Assembly: GCA_034509425.1 (NCBI GenBank)
Contig: JAVTVJ010001329.1
Span: forward strand, 1 to 64,000
From: Eopsaltria australis
Lineage: Eukaryota; Chordata; Aves; Passeriformes; Petroicidae
DNA length: 64,000 bases
Reading direction: 5' to 3'
Shown one piece after another: positions 1 through 10,780 of the stretch (position 1 is the stretch's first letter; the number at the start of each line of letters is the position of its first letter). Made by a program: the position numbers and the translations under genes. Under the pieces are notes generated by a model that was not told the origin of the DNA, ran no database searches, and saw nothing but the letters and a program-made list of their open reading frames with translations.

Positions 1-13
1 TTTCTTTCTTTCT

Positions 14-97
<84 letters not shown>

Positions 98-204
98 TCC
101 TTCCTCCTTCCTTCCTTCCTTCCTTCCTTCCTTCCTTCCTTCCTTCCTTCCTTCCTTCCTTCCTTCCTTCCTTCCTTCCTTCCTTCCTTCCTTCCTTCCT
201 TTCT
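1..204. repeat. compound microsatellite (TTTC)n then (TTCC)n
   Basis: About the first 98 bases are nearly pure TTTC units, with one slipped unit near position 13. From about 97 to 204 the unit changes to TTCC, with one interruption (cctcc) near 105. The plus strand is all pyrimidine and the minus strand all purine. The array starts at the window edge, so its true length is unknown. The change of unit suggests one TTTC array in which a T-to-C variant spread by slippage. Confidence 0.97.
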
Positions 205-1867
205 TATTTGAACAACGTGTACTGCAAAGACCTTTCTTTCCTCTTAAAAATACAGTTCATGAAACAGGAGAGTTTACCTAATATTCACAATTGCTGCACT
301 AGCATGGTTCACTAATAAACACTGATGTGTTAAGATTAAGGAAGAGCACTGCCTGAAAGATCAGCTTTGTATCATGCTTTGAAGGTGACAGCATCTGGCA
401 TTGATAGACTGCCCCAAAAATTCTGGAATGGTTTAAAGAGACTGCCCTGACTCCTGTTGTGAAAAATACCCGTTTACAGGCAGCTAGCAAAAGAAGAGGA
501 GAATAAAGCGAGTTATATCTGCCTTTTTGCCACTAGTCACAAAAAAAATAATTGGCTGAGAGAGATATTCAAGTAGTTAATTGTGCATTGCTTGTAATAA
601 GAGGCATTTTCAAAGCTAGAAGTTAGTCATGCTACTGCTAGCAAAGGGGAATTCAGAACATGTCCTCATACATCAAATCTCTGCTATGTTGTTTATGAGC
701 AGCAATTTGAGATCAGGATTGGATTTGCAGAGGTATGTGAATTGTAAACAGTTTGCAGAAATGGCAACCAAGATTCCAGTGTGCTTACTGTAGGCCCGGA
801 GAGGTTTGTGAGGCCTTATTGTTCTTTAAACTTAATTACCAGGTACAGTTAAATCCTAGGCCAGATTTTTATCTTACATCATGCAAGGAAGGCTGAATTT
901 GATCTTTTGGAGGCATGTCAGTCAGTTGCTGGGAATATCACATGCATGGTCAGCATCAGATATGCTCGCTTATGCTATTTCAACACTGCTAAAGGAATCT
1001 CTCCTAGTATTTTGTGTTCAGCTCTGAGATGAATTCAAATAACTATGGTGAGGTACTTGTCTAAGATCCTGTGTAGAGGACTCTTCTCACTAATAAAGCT
1101 TAATCAAGGATGGAAAGTAAGAGCTCTCTTATAATGCTTTGGGAAGAAACTGAAACCATTTTATTCAGTACTACAGTATAAAACTTGTAAACTCACCAAA
1201 TACATTATTTGGGGAAAAAACAAGATAATATGATCATTCCAATCACAGCAAGTCCAGGAGTTCAAACTTTCAGTTCATAGAAAGACCACTAAGGAAAACA
1301 GACTTCCTGCAAGTGGATTTAAGTTGAAAGTGAGAGGTTCTACTTGTCAGAAAAAGCTGAACCCCCCCATGTTAACATATTACCAGACAAAGCATCCCAG
1401 GTGCAAAAATGCAGGACAAGGTCAACATTTTTAGTGTTCAGTATCCAAGTATTACACAAACTTACAGTAAGTTCTAAAGATATGAGCTGCCAGTTGAAAG
1501 AATTCATGGCAGGATTCAGAATTTGAGTTGCAGGATGTGCAGCTCTGGCCAGGGATTCTCTTGGTGCTTCCCCTCTCTGTAAAAGTCTACACAAGTGTGC
1601 TATGACAAGAATATTCAGTCAATAAATGGGGATTTGTAAGTCTAAAATAGTACAAGCTGAAATAGTAGGCTAGCATCATGTAAACGTTTTCTGCACTTTA
1701 AATTCTGATGTCAAGCTTTTGGCAGTTGACACGGCCAACATTTTTTCAAGCCACTTATATAATGCAGGATAAGTACCGGACTTAGCAAAGAAAAGGAGAA
1801 TGAGTTTGACAGCTGGAAATTGCTACTCCAAAGAAGTAAAAAGAGACACGCAAGCAGGTTTAAAGCA
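205..1867. other. single-copy AT-rich non-coding DNA
   Basis: I recognise no gene or repeat here. The sequence is AT-rich and CpG-poor, and stops are frequent in all frames. Small marks are a C7 run near 1361-1368 and a TATATAA at 1756-1762. The latter lies about 110 bases before the CpG island and could be chance. Confidence 0.6.
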
Positions 1868-2140
1868 CGGAGTGACCAGAACTGGGGCGTAGTCCGGAGT
1901 TCTGCTGGCAGCAGGGGAGCGCGGCTGCTCCCCTGGGCGAGCGGGCACCGGCGGGGCGACCGTGGGGGACGGGCTGGTGGCCGCCAGAGGGACCCCGGAC
2001 CCCGCCGGACCTCTCTCCGTGCTTCACTGGTCTCATGTCACTGTTCCTGCTCACTGCGCTTGTCCCTCTCTTGCGTGCTTTTGCCTCACACGAAGGCTCT
2101 GCGCTGTTTTCAAACGCTGGAGGTGTTCCTTTCGGAAGGC
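1868..2140. promoter_or_regulatory. isolated CpG-rich island, possible promoter or alternative first exon
   Basis: By hand count there are about 17 CpG dinucleotides between 1868 and 2020, and about 23 by 2136. Neighbouring kilobases hold very few. The core at 1900-2020 is strongly GC-rich. In vertebrates such islands usually mark promoters, often of housekeeping, developmental or lncRNA genes. Possible splice donors follow on the plus strand (GCAG|GTGGTT near 2147 and TGAG|GTGGGA near 2155), but these are weak. A 163-codon frame crosses the island and runs into the low-complexity tract. Its proline/lysine-rich end is an artefact of that tract, so I do not call it coding. The direction of any transcription is unknown. 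Confidence 0.55.
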
Positions 2141-2174
2141 AGGTGGTTACATGAGGTGGGAAAGGCATATTTAA

Positions 2175-2283
2175 CAAAAAAAAAATCCAAAACAACAAAA
2201 AACCCTCCCCCCCTCCCCCCGCCCCCCCCCCCAAAAAAAAACAACAAAAAAACACCAAACCCTAAAAACAAAACAACAAAAAG
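2175..2283. repeat. A-rich / poly-C low-complexity tract
   Basis: Runs of A with scattered C flank a block of four C-tracts at 2203-2205, 2207-2213, 2215-2220 and 2222-2232, separated by single T, T and G. On the minus strand these are G-tracts with one-base loops, the classic arrangement for a G-quadruplex; the plus strand could form an i-motif. The flanks have an AACAACAAAAAAACACC texture. The tract begins about 35 bases after the CpG-rich island. Confidence 0.93.
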
Positions 2284-2508
2284 ATGCAGAAGTAGAAAGG
2301 TAGACACCTGAAATAAAACAGCTGAAAACTGCAACAAGTCTCAGGACATACACAATGGGGGGTCAGGGGAGAGGGAGGAGGTGGTGAAAAAGCACAACAG
2401 CAGCTGGCACAGAGCGTTGTTTTCTCCACTCTTGCTAGAAATAGAGAAACAACTAGGACAAAATCTGAGCAGGAATATTATTACAGATTTTTTGCAGATG
2501 AGACAAGC
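2284..2508. other. spacer, nothing recognised
   Basis: A short purine-rich stretch (2355-2386, GGGG and GGAGG runs) is followed by ordinary AT-rich sequence up to the start of the CR1 copy. No feature is supported. Confidence 0.5.
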
Positions 2509-3066
2509 AGGTCAAGGGCGGCGATTCTGCCCCTCTACTCTGTACTGAGACCCCACCTGGAGGGGAGCTGCATCCAGCTCTCGGTCTCTAACATGGAAAA
2601 GACATGAACCTGTTGGAGAGGGTCTAGAGTAGGCCACAAAGCTGATCAGGGGACTGGAGCACCTCTGCTATGTGAACAGACTAAGAGGGATATTTGGGAT
2701 AATTCAGCCTGAGGCACCCAAAGTTCCAGGGAGACCTTATTGCAGCCTTTTTTGTATTTAAACAGAACTTATAAAAAAAGATAGGGAGTGACTTCTTATA
2801 TCAGATAGTCCTAGGACAAAGGGCAATGTTCAAACTAAAAGAGGAGAGATTTAGATTAGATATTAGAAGTAAACTGATACTCAGAGGGTGATGAGGCACT
2901 GGAACAGAGAAGCTGTGGATGCCCCATCCTGGGATGTGTTCAAGGCCAGGCTGGATTCGGCTTTGAGCGACATGGTCCAGTGAGTGGCATGCCTGCCCAT
3001 GGAAAGGAACTAGGTTGAAACTAGATGATCTGTAAGATCCATTCCAACCCAAGCTATGCTCTGATT
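2509..3066 (+). mobile_element. CR1 LINE fragment, 3' end, plus strand
   Basis: CR1 is a non-LTR retrotransposon and the main LINE of birds; most copies are 5'-truncated. This one matches the last part of ORF2 plus the 3' UTR. Landmarks are 'attctgcccctctactctg' near 2524, 'gaacctgttggagagggtc' near 2607, 'gctgtggatgccccatcc' near 2911, 'caaggccaggctggat' near 2941 and the terminal 'gatctgtaagatccattcc' near 3029. It ends in degenerate copies of the ATTCTATG octamer. Many point changes and indels break every frame, so it is an old, inactive copy. Confidence 0.95.
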
Positions 3067-6000
3067 ATAAGTTAAGTTTTAGGATGCCTATTTTTGGCTA
3101 CTAGTAAAAATGTTACCCTTTGTTCTCATTTTTCTTACATTCATTGAGGAGAGATTTTTCCCAAGAATCTGATGAATTGCTGCTACTAGATGGGACCATT
3201 TTCCAGATATTTTACACGGGGCTGAACAATTTCAAGATGGTTTGAGGTTTGACTTCCCATGGTTGAGATTCTCATATTACTGAGATGGACCTTATTTTCA
3301 TTATAAGTTCTTGGAAATGAATGGAATTGTTCCAAGTTTAAATTAGTTTGTTCAGAAACTTTGTGTTTAGACCGAAAAATAGAGTTCAGAGTTATTAGCA
3401 GAATTTTGAATATTCTGTTCTGTTGTTCTGCTTATGGGGCAATCTGTCTGAGTCACATAATTATGCTTTTTATGGTCCAATTTCTTTTTAAATGTTATGC
3501 TAATATACAACCCTAGCAATTCCCAGGAAAAGATACTGAGGATCAGAGCTGAGTAATGCAGTTACATCTTCAGAATTTGTCAAGGGTTTCCCCCCACAAA
3601 CAAACTTAAAAACTAGTTTTCAAAGGTGTTAATTGCCCCATTTTTTTCAACAGGTAGAGTCTGAAATCTGCTGTCAACACTCGACTTCATGAATTTACTT
3701 CAGTGCTGCTGCACTTGCCTCACACTGCTTGAAGTGCCAGAAACACTACCTGCCAAAGGTCTCCAGCTTCACCTCTTCTCTTCAATGCAAAAATACCTGG
3801 GCTTACTTCTACAGTCAGACCAGTATAGTGAAACATTTTGAACGACCTACTTTAGATACAGCATTTCCATCCGGGGTAGAGATGAGCAAAGTATGAAGAT
3901 TACGCTTCATTTGAAAGCCTGCATGTAATCTTAAAATAGTTGATCATACTATTAGATGCTTCCTAAGCATGTTTTGGATTTAACAGCTCTGCACTTCTTT
4001 TAGCACAAATCGAGGTTGTAATAAGGACTAGAAAGGCTGTAAAACAACAGTCTTAAATATACCAGGAATGTTAATAATTCAGTATGCAATTCCTTCATTT
4101 AATACTGGCTTTTGCAATTATTTGTGGTACCCATGCAGCTGAAGTCTTTTTGAATAGAGAACAGAAGAAACACTGGATACAGCCTTTGCATGCATTGTGT
4201 TTCTCAGTCATACTGCCCACTCCAGTCAGCCTCAATTTTTTCAAATGCCAATTAACAGGTGTGAGAAATGCTACTTCTTACCCAGGGACCAATGTCTGCA
4301 TAACAGTGATACTATCTTGGCAATCCAGTCTGCAGCATAAATATCATGGTGTTTGAGCCCTTGGGGCCTGTGGAGTTTACAACTATGCTGTCAAGATCTC
4401 TTCGTTGGGATAGTCCTTGAAGTCCTGCCAAGATGTAGGGGACTCTGGTGCTTTTATGTGCTCCCAAGCACAGCTCTGGCTCCAGGAGTCAACACTCTTG
4501 TCAGGCTGAGTGATGGTGTGAATCTCAACTCGCGAGCTGGGATTCCAGCGGGGAGTGTGACAGTGCATGCTTGCATGATGATGCCAGAGAAGCAGGTGAC
4601 ACTGGCAGATAGCTGCAAGGAATAGTAACTGGGTGGCTTCTTGTTACATATCCTCAGAACTTCACAGGATGGAATTCGAGAGAGAGGAACAGTTATAAAA
4701 TGAGGTTACAAAATCCGGATGTCCTGCTCAATTCGAGACAGTTGTAAGGTACCTAACACTGCATGCACAGGCAAGAACAGCATTCAGCACTGGGTCAGGA
4801 TCTGTTTGCATCATATTTTGACTAATCCAAGGATTAATCACATTGCAAGTCAATGAGCTGTTACACTCTTCCAGGCTCTCCAGAGACTGCCTGGAGAGAA
4901 AAGAAGGGGTCGGTATGTCAAAATAGTGACACAAGGAGGCGCAGAGCAAGTATGTTTTCCTTGTAATAAAAAACTACACAGGCACAAAGTATTTAAACAC
5001 AGCTTGTAAAGAAAAACAAGAGTTAAAAGGGTGCAGTTTATCTCGGCCACATCCCAAAAAAGTTAGGGAAGTTGGATCAGTTCTGAATTTGTCCTTCTGC
5101 ATGGACAGAACGGAGAGAAAGAGCAGTCGTTTGTAGTCTGAAGCACTCCACATTTGGTAGTTCTCAGAAATCCTAAAAACCTGACAGGGCTCTTGCAATA
5201 GAGGGCATTACTAACAGGTTTCTGTGCATTACATGCATTTCTGCTGCTGTTAACCACAAATATTTAGATAGCAGCATGCCTGCTTTTCACCTGGGCCAGA
5301 ATTCAAAGGCAAGCTCAAACACAGCATTTAAACAGACATGTTAATTCTGTTGACAGCTGGGGCTGATATTGTAGTTATCCTCAAGCTCTACTACCTGCCA
5401 CAAATAAATTTACTAAAATCTTTTACCTTAGCCATGGAAGATCTGCTGGATGTCAAGTGGTCTTGGTTTTTCAACTATTTATCCAAGGGTATAACCCTGT
5501 GAAGATCTCTATGCATGATTCCACAGGCACCAGCAGCTAGCCTTGCAGTTCTAGGATGGTGAGGGAGGCTGCAAGACCACTCACTGCTTCTGAAAAGCTT
5601 TTCTCTTGTAGTTCACCCCTAGTACAAGGAATGGTATCCAGATGAGACAAAAATCAACAACAGAAAACATATCTGAGAGATACCATTAGCGGATGCATTG
5701 TACCTTTCCCTGTGATGACCTTCAGGGACAAATGCATTTAGAAAAGTATTTTTTTGAAATGGCTTTTGCAGTAAACAAGGCTGTTAAGTTTCACCAGTCT
5801 CTTTTAAGACTGCATGAAATAAATCCATGTTCAAGACCAGTTCTGCGATTTACTCAGTGTCCTTGACCTCTCACAGAGAAGGACTGCTCTGATGAAACAC
5901 TTTTGGCAGGGTTATTCCAGCTTCAATACATGCTGTGTATCTTCTGTTCACTGAAAAAAGCAAAAATTCACACAAATTTCATATTCAGAACAAACATTGT

Positions 6001-9000
6001 TTTCCCTGATAAGATTAATTTTGAACTCAGTTCTGCAAGGTATTGTCTATTTACTGGAAACATCTGGTTAACAGAGTTCATAGTATTCAGTAGCCCTTTG
6101 TAAAACTGAGCCTCTATGAAAAACTCTTTAAGTGTTGATTTCTTAATAAATATGAAATAAAGCAAAGATTAATTCACAGGCCAAAGTGGTTTCTCTATGA
6201 AGTATCAAGGAAAATTGCTCAGTTAAGTCTGTTAATGGAAATCAGTGGTGCACTACTTAAGGATAAGGAAAGTTATACCCGGATTGTGTACAGACACCTT
6301 TACATTCCATTAAAAGTTTTAAAAGGAGGGGTTTGTGCCTTATCACATGGCCCCTAATGAAACAGTCTCACACTGTCAGGTGATGATGAGATGGAGGTAA
6401 CTTACAGAGGAGAGGCAGGTTGGTATTAAAACATGCTATTCTTGTTGATGTTCACAGTAAACAGGTGTGGGCTGATTGCTAAACATTGGCTTTTCCCAGT
6501 GATAACTTAATGGGTTACAGTTAGAGCATTCAGATTGAAAAAGTATTCCCAGCACTCTGAGGGATGGATGAATAAGTTTATAAGTTGAGAGATTCAGCTA
6601 AACCAAGATCCTCTGTGAGTTTATGTCAACAGAAGACTTGGCCTCACAAAAATCAATGGTAATGTGGTTCTGGAATAACAGTGAAGATGCCCACACCAAG
6701 GAGCTGCAGCTGCTTCTTTCTGCTGTCATTTGCCCTTGAGTTACCTCTATTTCTGTTCAGCACAGCTCAAGAGCATAGGTACCTACCAGCCACTAGCTTT
6801 TCTCTTACTTCTGCAGTCAAGAGAAGCTTGCACAGTGCTGAAACACTGAGAGCAGAGCTGCTTCCCATGAGAAAGATGTGCTTTAATTATTCCCTTACTT
6901 TTTAAAGGAATTTTATACGGAAAATGTTTTCAGGTTTGGTTTCCTCAAATATGTTTGCAGAGAAATCTGTGCTGGTCCTGTAATTCCTTTTATTTGCCCC
7001 TCAGGATCTCTGCATCTACCATCATGTTAAATAAATTTTCTTAACTTTCTTCATCACTATCAGTTTTTATCCTCCTGCATTGTGCTAAATGAAACATACT
7101 GAATACAGATATAGAGAGAAAGCAAAACCAGGAACCCATTTGCAAGCACTCACACTATGGTCTCAGGTGGCTGCAACCAGCAATCTGCTCTAATCCTATG
7201 CCTGCGTGGATCATAATCTTGAGCAGACAACTGCTGCTGACACTGTTCAGTGTGTGGAGTGGTGACTCCATCCTGATGGCAGTGGGTAAATGATACTGCC
7301 ACCCACAAGCACCTGTTCTGCCCACGTGGCAGCCTGCTGAAGCAGTCTGCAGAGACATGGCAGCCACCTCCAGGCACAGGACAGCATGCCCTCTGGAGCA
7401 GGGGTGTGTCTGGCTGTTCCTGTGCACACATGCTCGTCTGGATCTCAGCTCAAACATCCTGGCTATAATGCACCCCAGACTTAACTTGTGCACCACAAGC
7501 TTGGAAATGCAGCAATGCCTTCAAGACTGAAGAGGCCATGGCTTCTCCATGTAGGGTCCTACTTAGGCTTTATAAACCTTAATTCTCTTCTCAAGCTGTC
7601 CCAGGACTTCAGAGGCTGCTTTATACAACATTGTTTAGCATTACTAAGCTCTTGTCTGCAAGGGGAGGGGATGCACCTCCCTGCCTTAAGATTCCTCAGA
7701 TATTCCTTCAGCAAAGAGAACTGTAAAAGCTATTTCCTTAGACACAGGGGAATACCATGACAATCTCACCACATCATTCCAAATGCTACCAAATGTAGGG
7801 TAAGGTTGCTCTTAACATTAGGGCATGACCCAAAAAGAGGTTACTACTGAGCTTTGTACCTGCTACCATTGATGCACTGCTGGATCTAAGTGGAAATTTT
7901 ACATTACTAAAATGAATTCCTATAGAAAAAGTTTACAGGATTCTCTTTATTTAGGACTTACATTTCAGAGAAATTAATACTGTAAGGTAGCAATTAAATT
8001 ATTTGTTCAACTTCATTTCACTCTCTGTCATACTTTGCATCACCCTATTGGAAGGGAAAGGAACTATATGAGCTTCCAAAATGAGCAGGTTTTACCTTCA
8101 GATACTTCAGGCTGTTGTTCTGCTGTTCCCAGAGACAAGGATGCAGGTTTTCCACGGCCATAGGTGAGATGTGGATAGGGATAGGGTTAGGAAAGCTGAA
8201 GGCAAATGTGTATGCAGAGAGGAGGAGCTGAGGACATTAGGAAGTTACTGAAATTGTGCTATACACATTGGAGGGAAGCAAAGTACTTTGGGATGTCTTT
8301 GATTCAGGAACTATTCCTGAAGTTTCATGTGCTGTGCTTCACCAAAATGTCTTTCTATTCAGCTGTGACTGAACCTCTGTAGGAAGGTACTAACACCTTG
8401 GGAGGATCATATTGCTGGAATTACAGTGGCTGATGTTGTATCCTCAGTCCGAGTGTGCAAGGTGCTCTTTTGAACCTCTCCAACTCAGCCTGGCCTAAGC
8501 CTTAGCTCACCAGAACACTGTCTTCCATCAAGAGTCAAAGCAAATCCAAGATTTAACTGCTCCTATGACTGAGATAGGATTAGGAGATTTTTCTGGACTA
8601 TGAATTTAATTCTGAAAACAACCAAGCAACTGTAGACTCTGTGATCTTTGGACCATACCAACTGTTATAGGACACCACAGAAGAATGGTCAGCTGATGGA
8701 TGATTAAGAGCTGGCTTTAGGCTACTGTGACAGGGAACAGTTACTTTCTCTTTACCAAGAAAAAATATGCCCTAGTCCAACCATACAGTTGCCAACACAA
8801 GGAAATTCCTTTGCTTTCAAAGCCAGGTGATGTTTGCCACTATCAAAGTGGAGTTGTTCTCCACATTATTTGCTCATTAAGCGCATTTCTGTGGACAGCT
8901 AATGAAGAATAGGAATGTAATATAAATCACACACTACCTCAATATGCAGTATATTCCCTGCCTAGACCAGCCCTCTGCTGAAATAAATGCCTTGCTGCAG

Positions 9001-9168
9001 TCAGCCTCAGCAGGTAGCTTTTGTTAGAAAGGGTGGTCAGGTCAGGATCACCAGACTAGCAGAGTACAGAACTGGCAAGAGCAGTCCAGTCCTCAGCTAC
9101 AGACAGGTCTAGACAGGCATGTATGCTTACAATGCAAGTTTAAACCTTTAAACCTCACCCAGTGGAGG
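3067..9168. other. 6.1 kb of single-copy non-coding DNA
   Basis: No repeat or recognisable exon is seen. The only frame that drew attention is 4084-4356 (+), whose first 19 residues resemble a signal peptide but whose remainder matches nothing I know. The stretch at 7150-7500 is more GC-rich and open on both strands, without a recognisable product. A short 'gatagggatagggttagg' near 8173 is too small to be a telomeric repeat. Confidence 0.55.
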
Positions 9169-9202
9169 AAAAAAAAAAAAAGTATATATATATACATATA
9201 TA
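9169..9202. repeat. poly-A run followed by (TA)n
   Basis: An A run of about 13 bases at 9169-9181 is followed by a TA-repeat with two C interruptions (tatatatatacatatataca). It may be the decayed tail of an old retroposed sequence, but no element body is recognisable upstream. Confidence 0.85.
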
Positions 9203-10757
9203 CAAAAGACTGGATTGGACATATTGAGTGAGAAACAGGTACCATATCCATAGTATTAAAAAAAACAACAAACAAAAAAAAAAGCTCCCAAGCAGAATTT
9301 CACTGATTTAAATGAGAAGATGAGGCTCTGACTTATCTTGTGCTTCCAAAACCAAATGCAAATCAAGACTTTCATTTATCTAGTTTGGAATTTTTTCTAT
9401 GTGTTGTCTACTGTGTGTAGTCGTATTGTGGTAGGACATTTAACTTTTTTCTAAAATGAAAAAAACCCTTCCTAATTCAATTTTCCTCCTAATTCAATTC
9501 AGAAATTTACATTCAGTTCCCAGAAGTGTTCTATCTTTGAGCTTTAGGAAATGAAGAAAGTGTTTGAACTTTAGAAATTCCTTACATCATTAGTTTTAGC
9601 AGATGCACAATACAGTAATCATCACGAGTGCTGCAACACTCATGTAGCTGACATTTTATTAAAAAATGGAAATATACAGATGTGCTAATCCCTGCAAAGT
9701 GCACATGCATCACCACAGATGACTTTTTATTCTTAGGCCATGGTGACCAAGTGAACAAATGTGTGGGCATTAATGATTTCCCCTGCAGTGTGCTCCACGA
9801 GGTCATCATCAGCACAGTGTTTATTCTGGTTGAATAAAATGCTCTGGGCAAGTAACATCAAAGAATCTACAAGGTTGGTAGTTGGGTCTTTTCTGTTGTT
9901 CTAAAATGCACCCAAAGGATCGTTTTACATGGCTCTGTGAGATAACCCCTGACTGGTAAAGTGTACAAGCATCAACTGAATTCTTGTAGAACTGCTGTTG
10001 CAATTTTCAGACATGCCTCCAAACCCTTCATAAGATATACAGCAGGTATTAGTTATACTTAAGGATATCAGGTCTGTGAAAAATAGAAACATAAGTTAAA
10101 CAGAGGTGCTGACATTTTGTCTGACATTGTGGATGACATGAGCAGCCAGATCACTAAGTGAATAAACAGAGCTTTTTATTTTCCCTGCAGCTATGTGAGC
10201 TCTGGTTATTTCTGAAACACCTGCAAAGCCTCTGTGGGGTTTAAGATAAGTGTCTCACAGAGAAAGTTTGACTTAAACATACATTTTGTGTGTGGGATCT
10301 GCTTTTGGAAGAGATGGGCCAACAGTATTATTAGAGAGCCATACCAAAGGACTACAAGCTTTTATATGAAACAATTAACATCAAACCCCTTGTTCATGAG
10401 GGAAATATTATGTGTGTACTCATAAAAAAGGTAGACCTGCATATTTAGGCAGATAAAACCAACATTTAACTTCATGTGCTCTCTATGTCTTAGGATAGTT
10501 GGATTAAAAGAGAGAATCTGTTTTGCTCCATTGCTTATTCCACAAATTAAATCATCACCACTTTCATGGGAGCAAGTTATAAAGCAGCAGCTCCATTGCT
10601 TTTAAAGAGCCTTTGGAAAATACTGGTACCATAACATATGGATAAGATGCTGCTTCTGCCCAGACCCCTCAGCCCATGTGGTGCTCTACTCTTCCCAGCA
10701 CAATTCCTGGCCCAAGCCAGGTGAAGGGTGATGGGTTGACCTCAGCTGGAAAACCGT
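9203..10757. other. single-copy DNA with an A-rich patch
   Basis: Nothing gene-like is recognised. A second A-rich patch with C interruptions lies at 9258-9283. A 13-base direct repeat (TCCTAATTCAATT) occurs at 9470-9482 and again at 9487-9499. At 10732-10747 the text 'atgggttgacctcagctgg' resembles the edge of some avian LTRs, but the match is too short to call. Confidence 0.5.
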
Positions 10758-10780
10758 TTCTTCTTCTTCTTCTTCTTCTT
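10758..10780. repeat. (TTC)7 microsatellite
   Basis: Seven uninterrupted TTC units plus a partial one. It is short, but it could be variable between individuals. Confidence 0.9.

Noticed and set aside
1820..2311. 163-codon plus-strand frame with a proline/lysine-rich end
   Set aside because: It runs through the CpG island and the poly-C/A tract. The polyproline and polylysine come from low-complexity DNA, and no domain is recognisable.
8172..8190. Telomere-like tagggatagggttagg
   Set aside because: Only about two imperfect TTAGGG-type units, far too short for an interstitial telomeric repeat.
10732..10750. 'atgggttgacctcagctgg' as the 5' edge of an avian LTR
   Set aside because: The match is under 20 bases, and nothing LTR-like follows before the TTC microsatellite.
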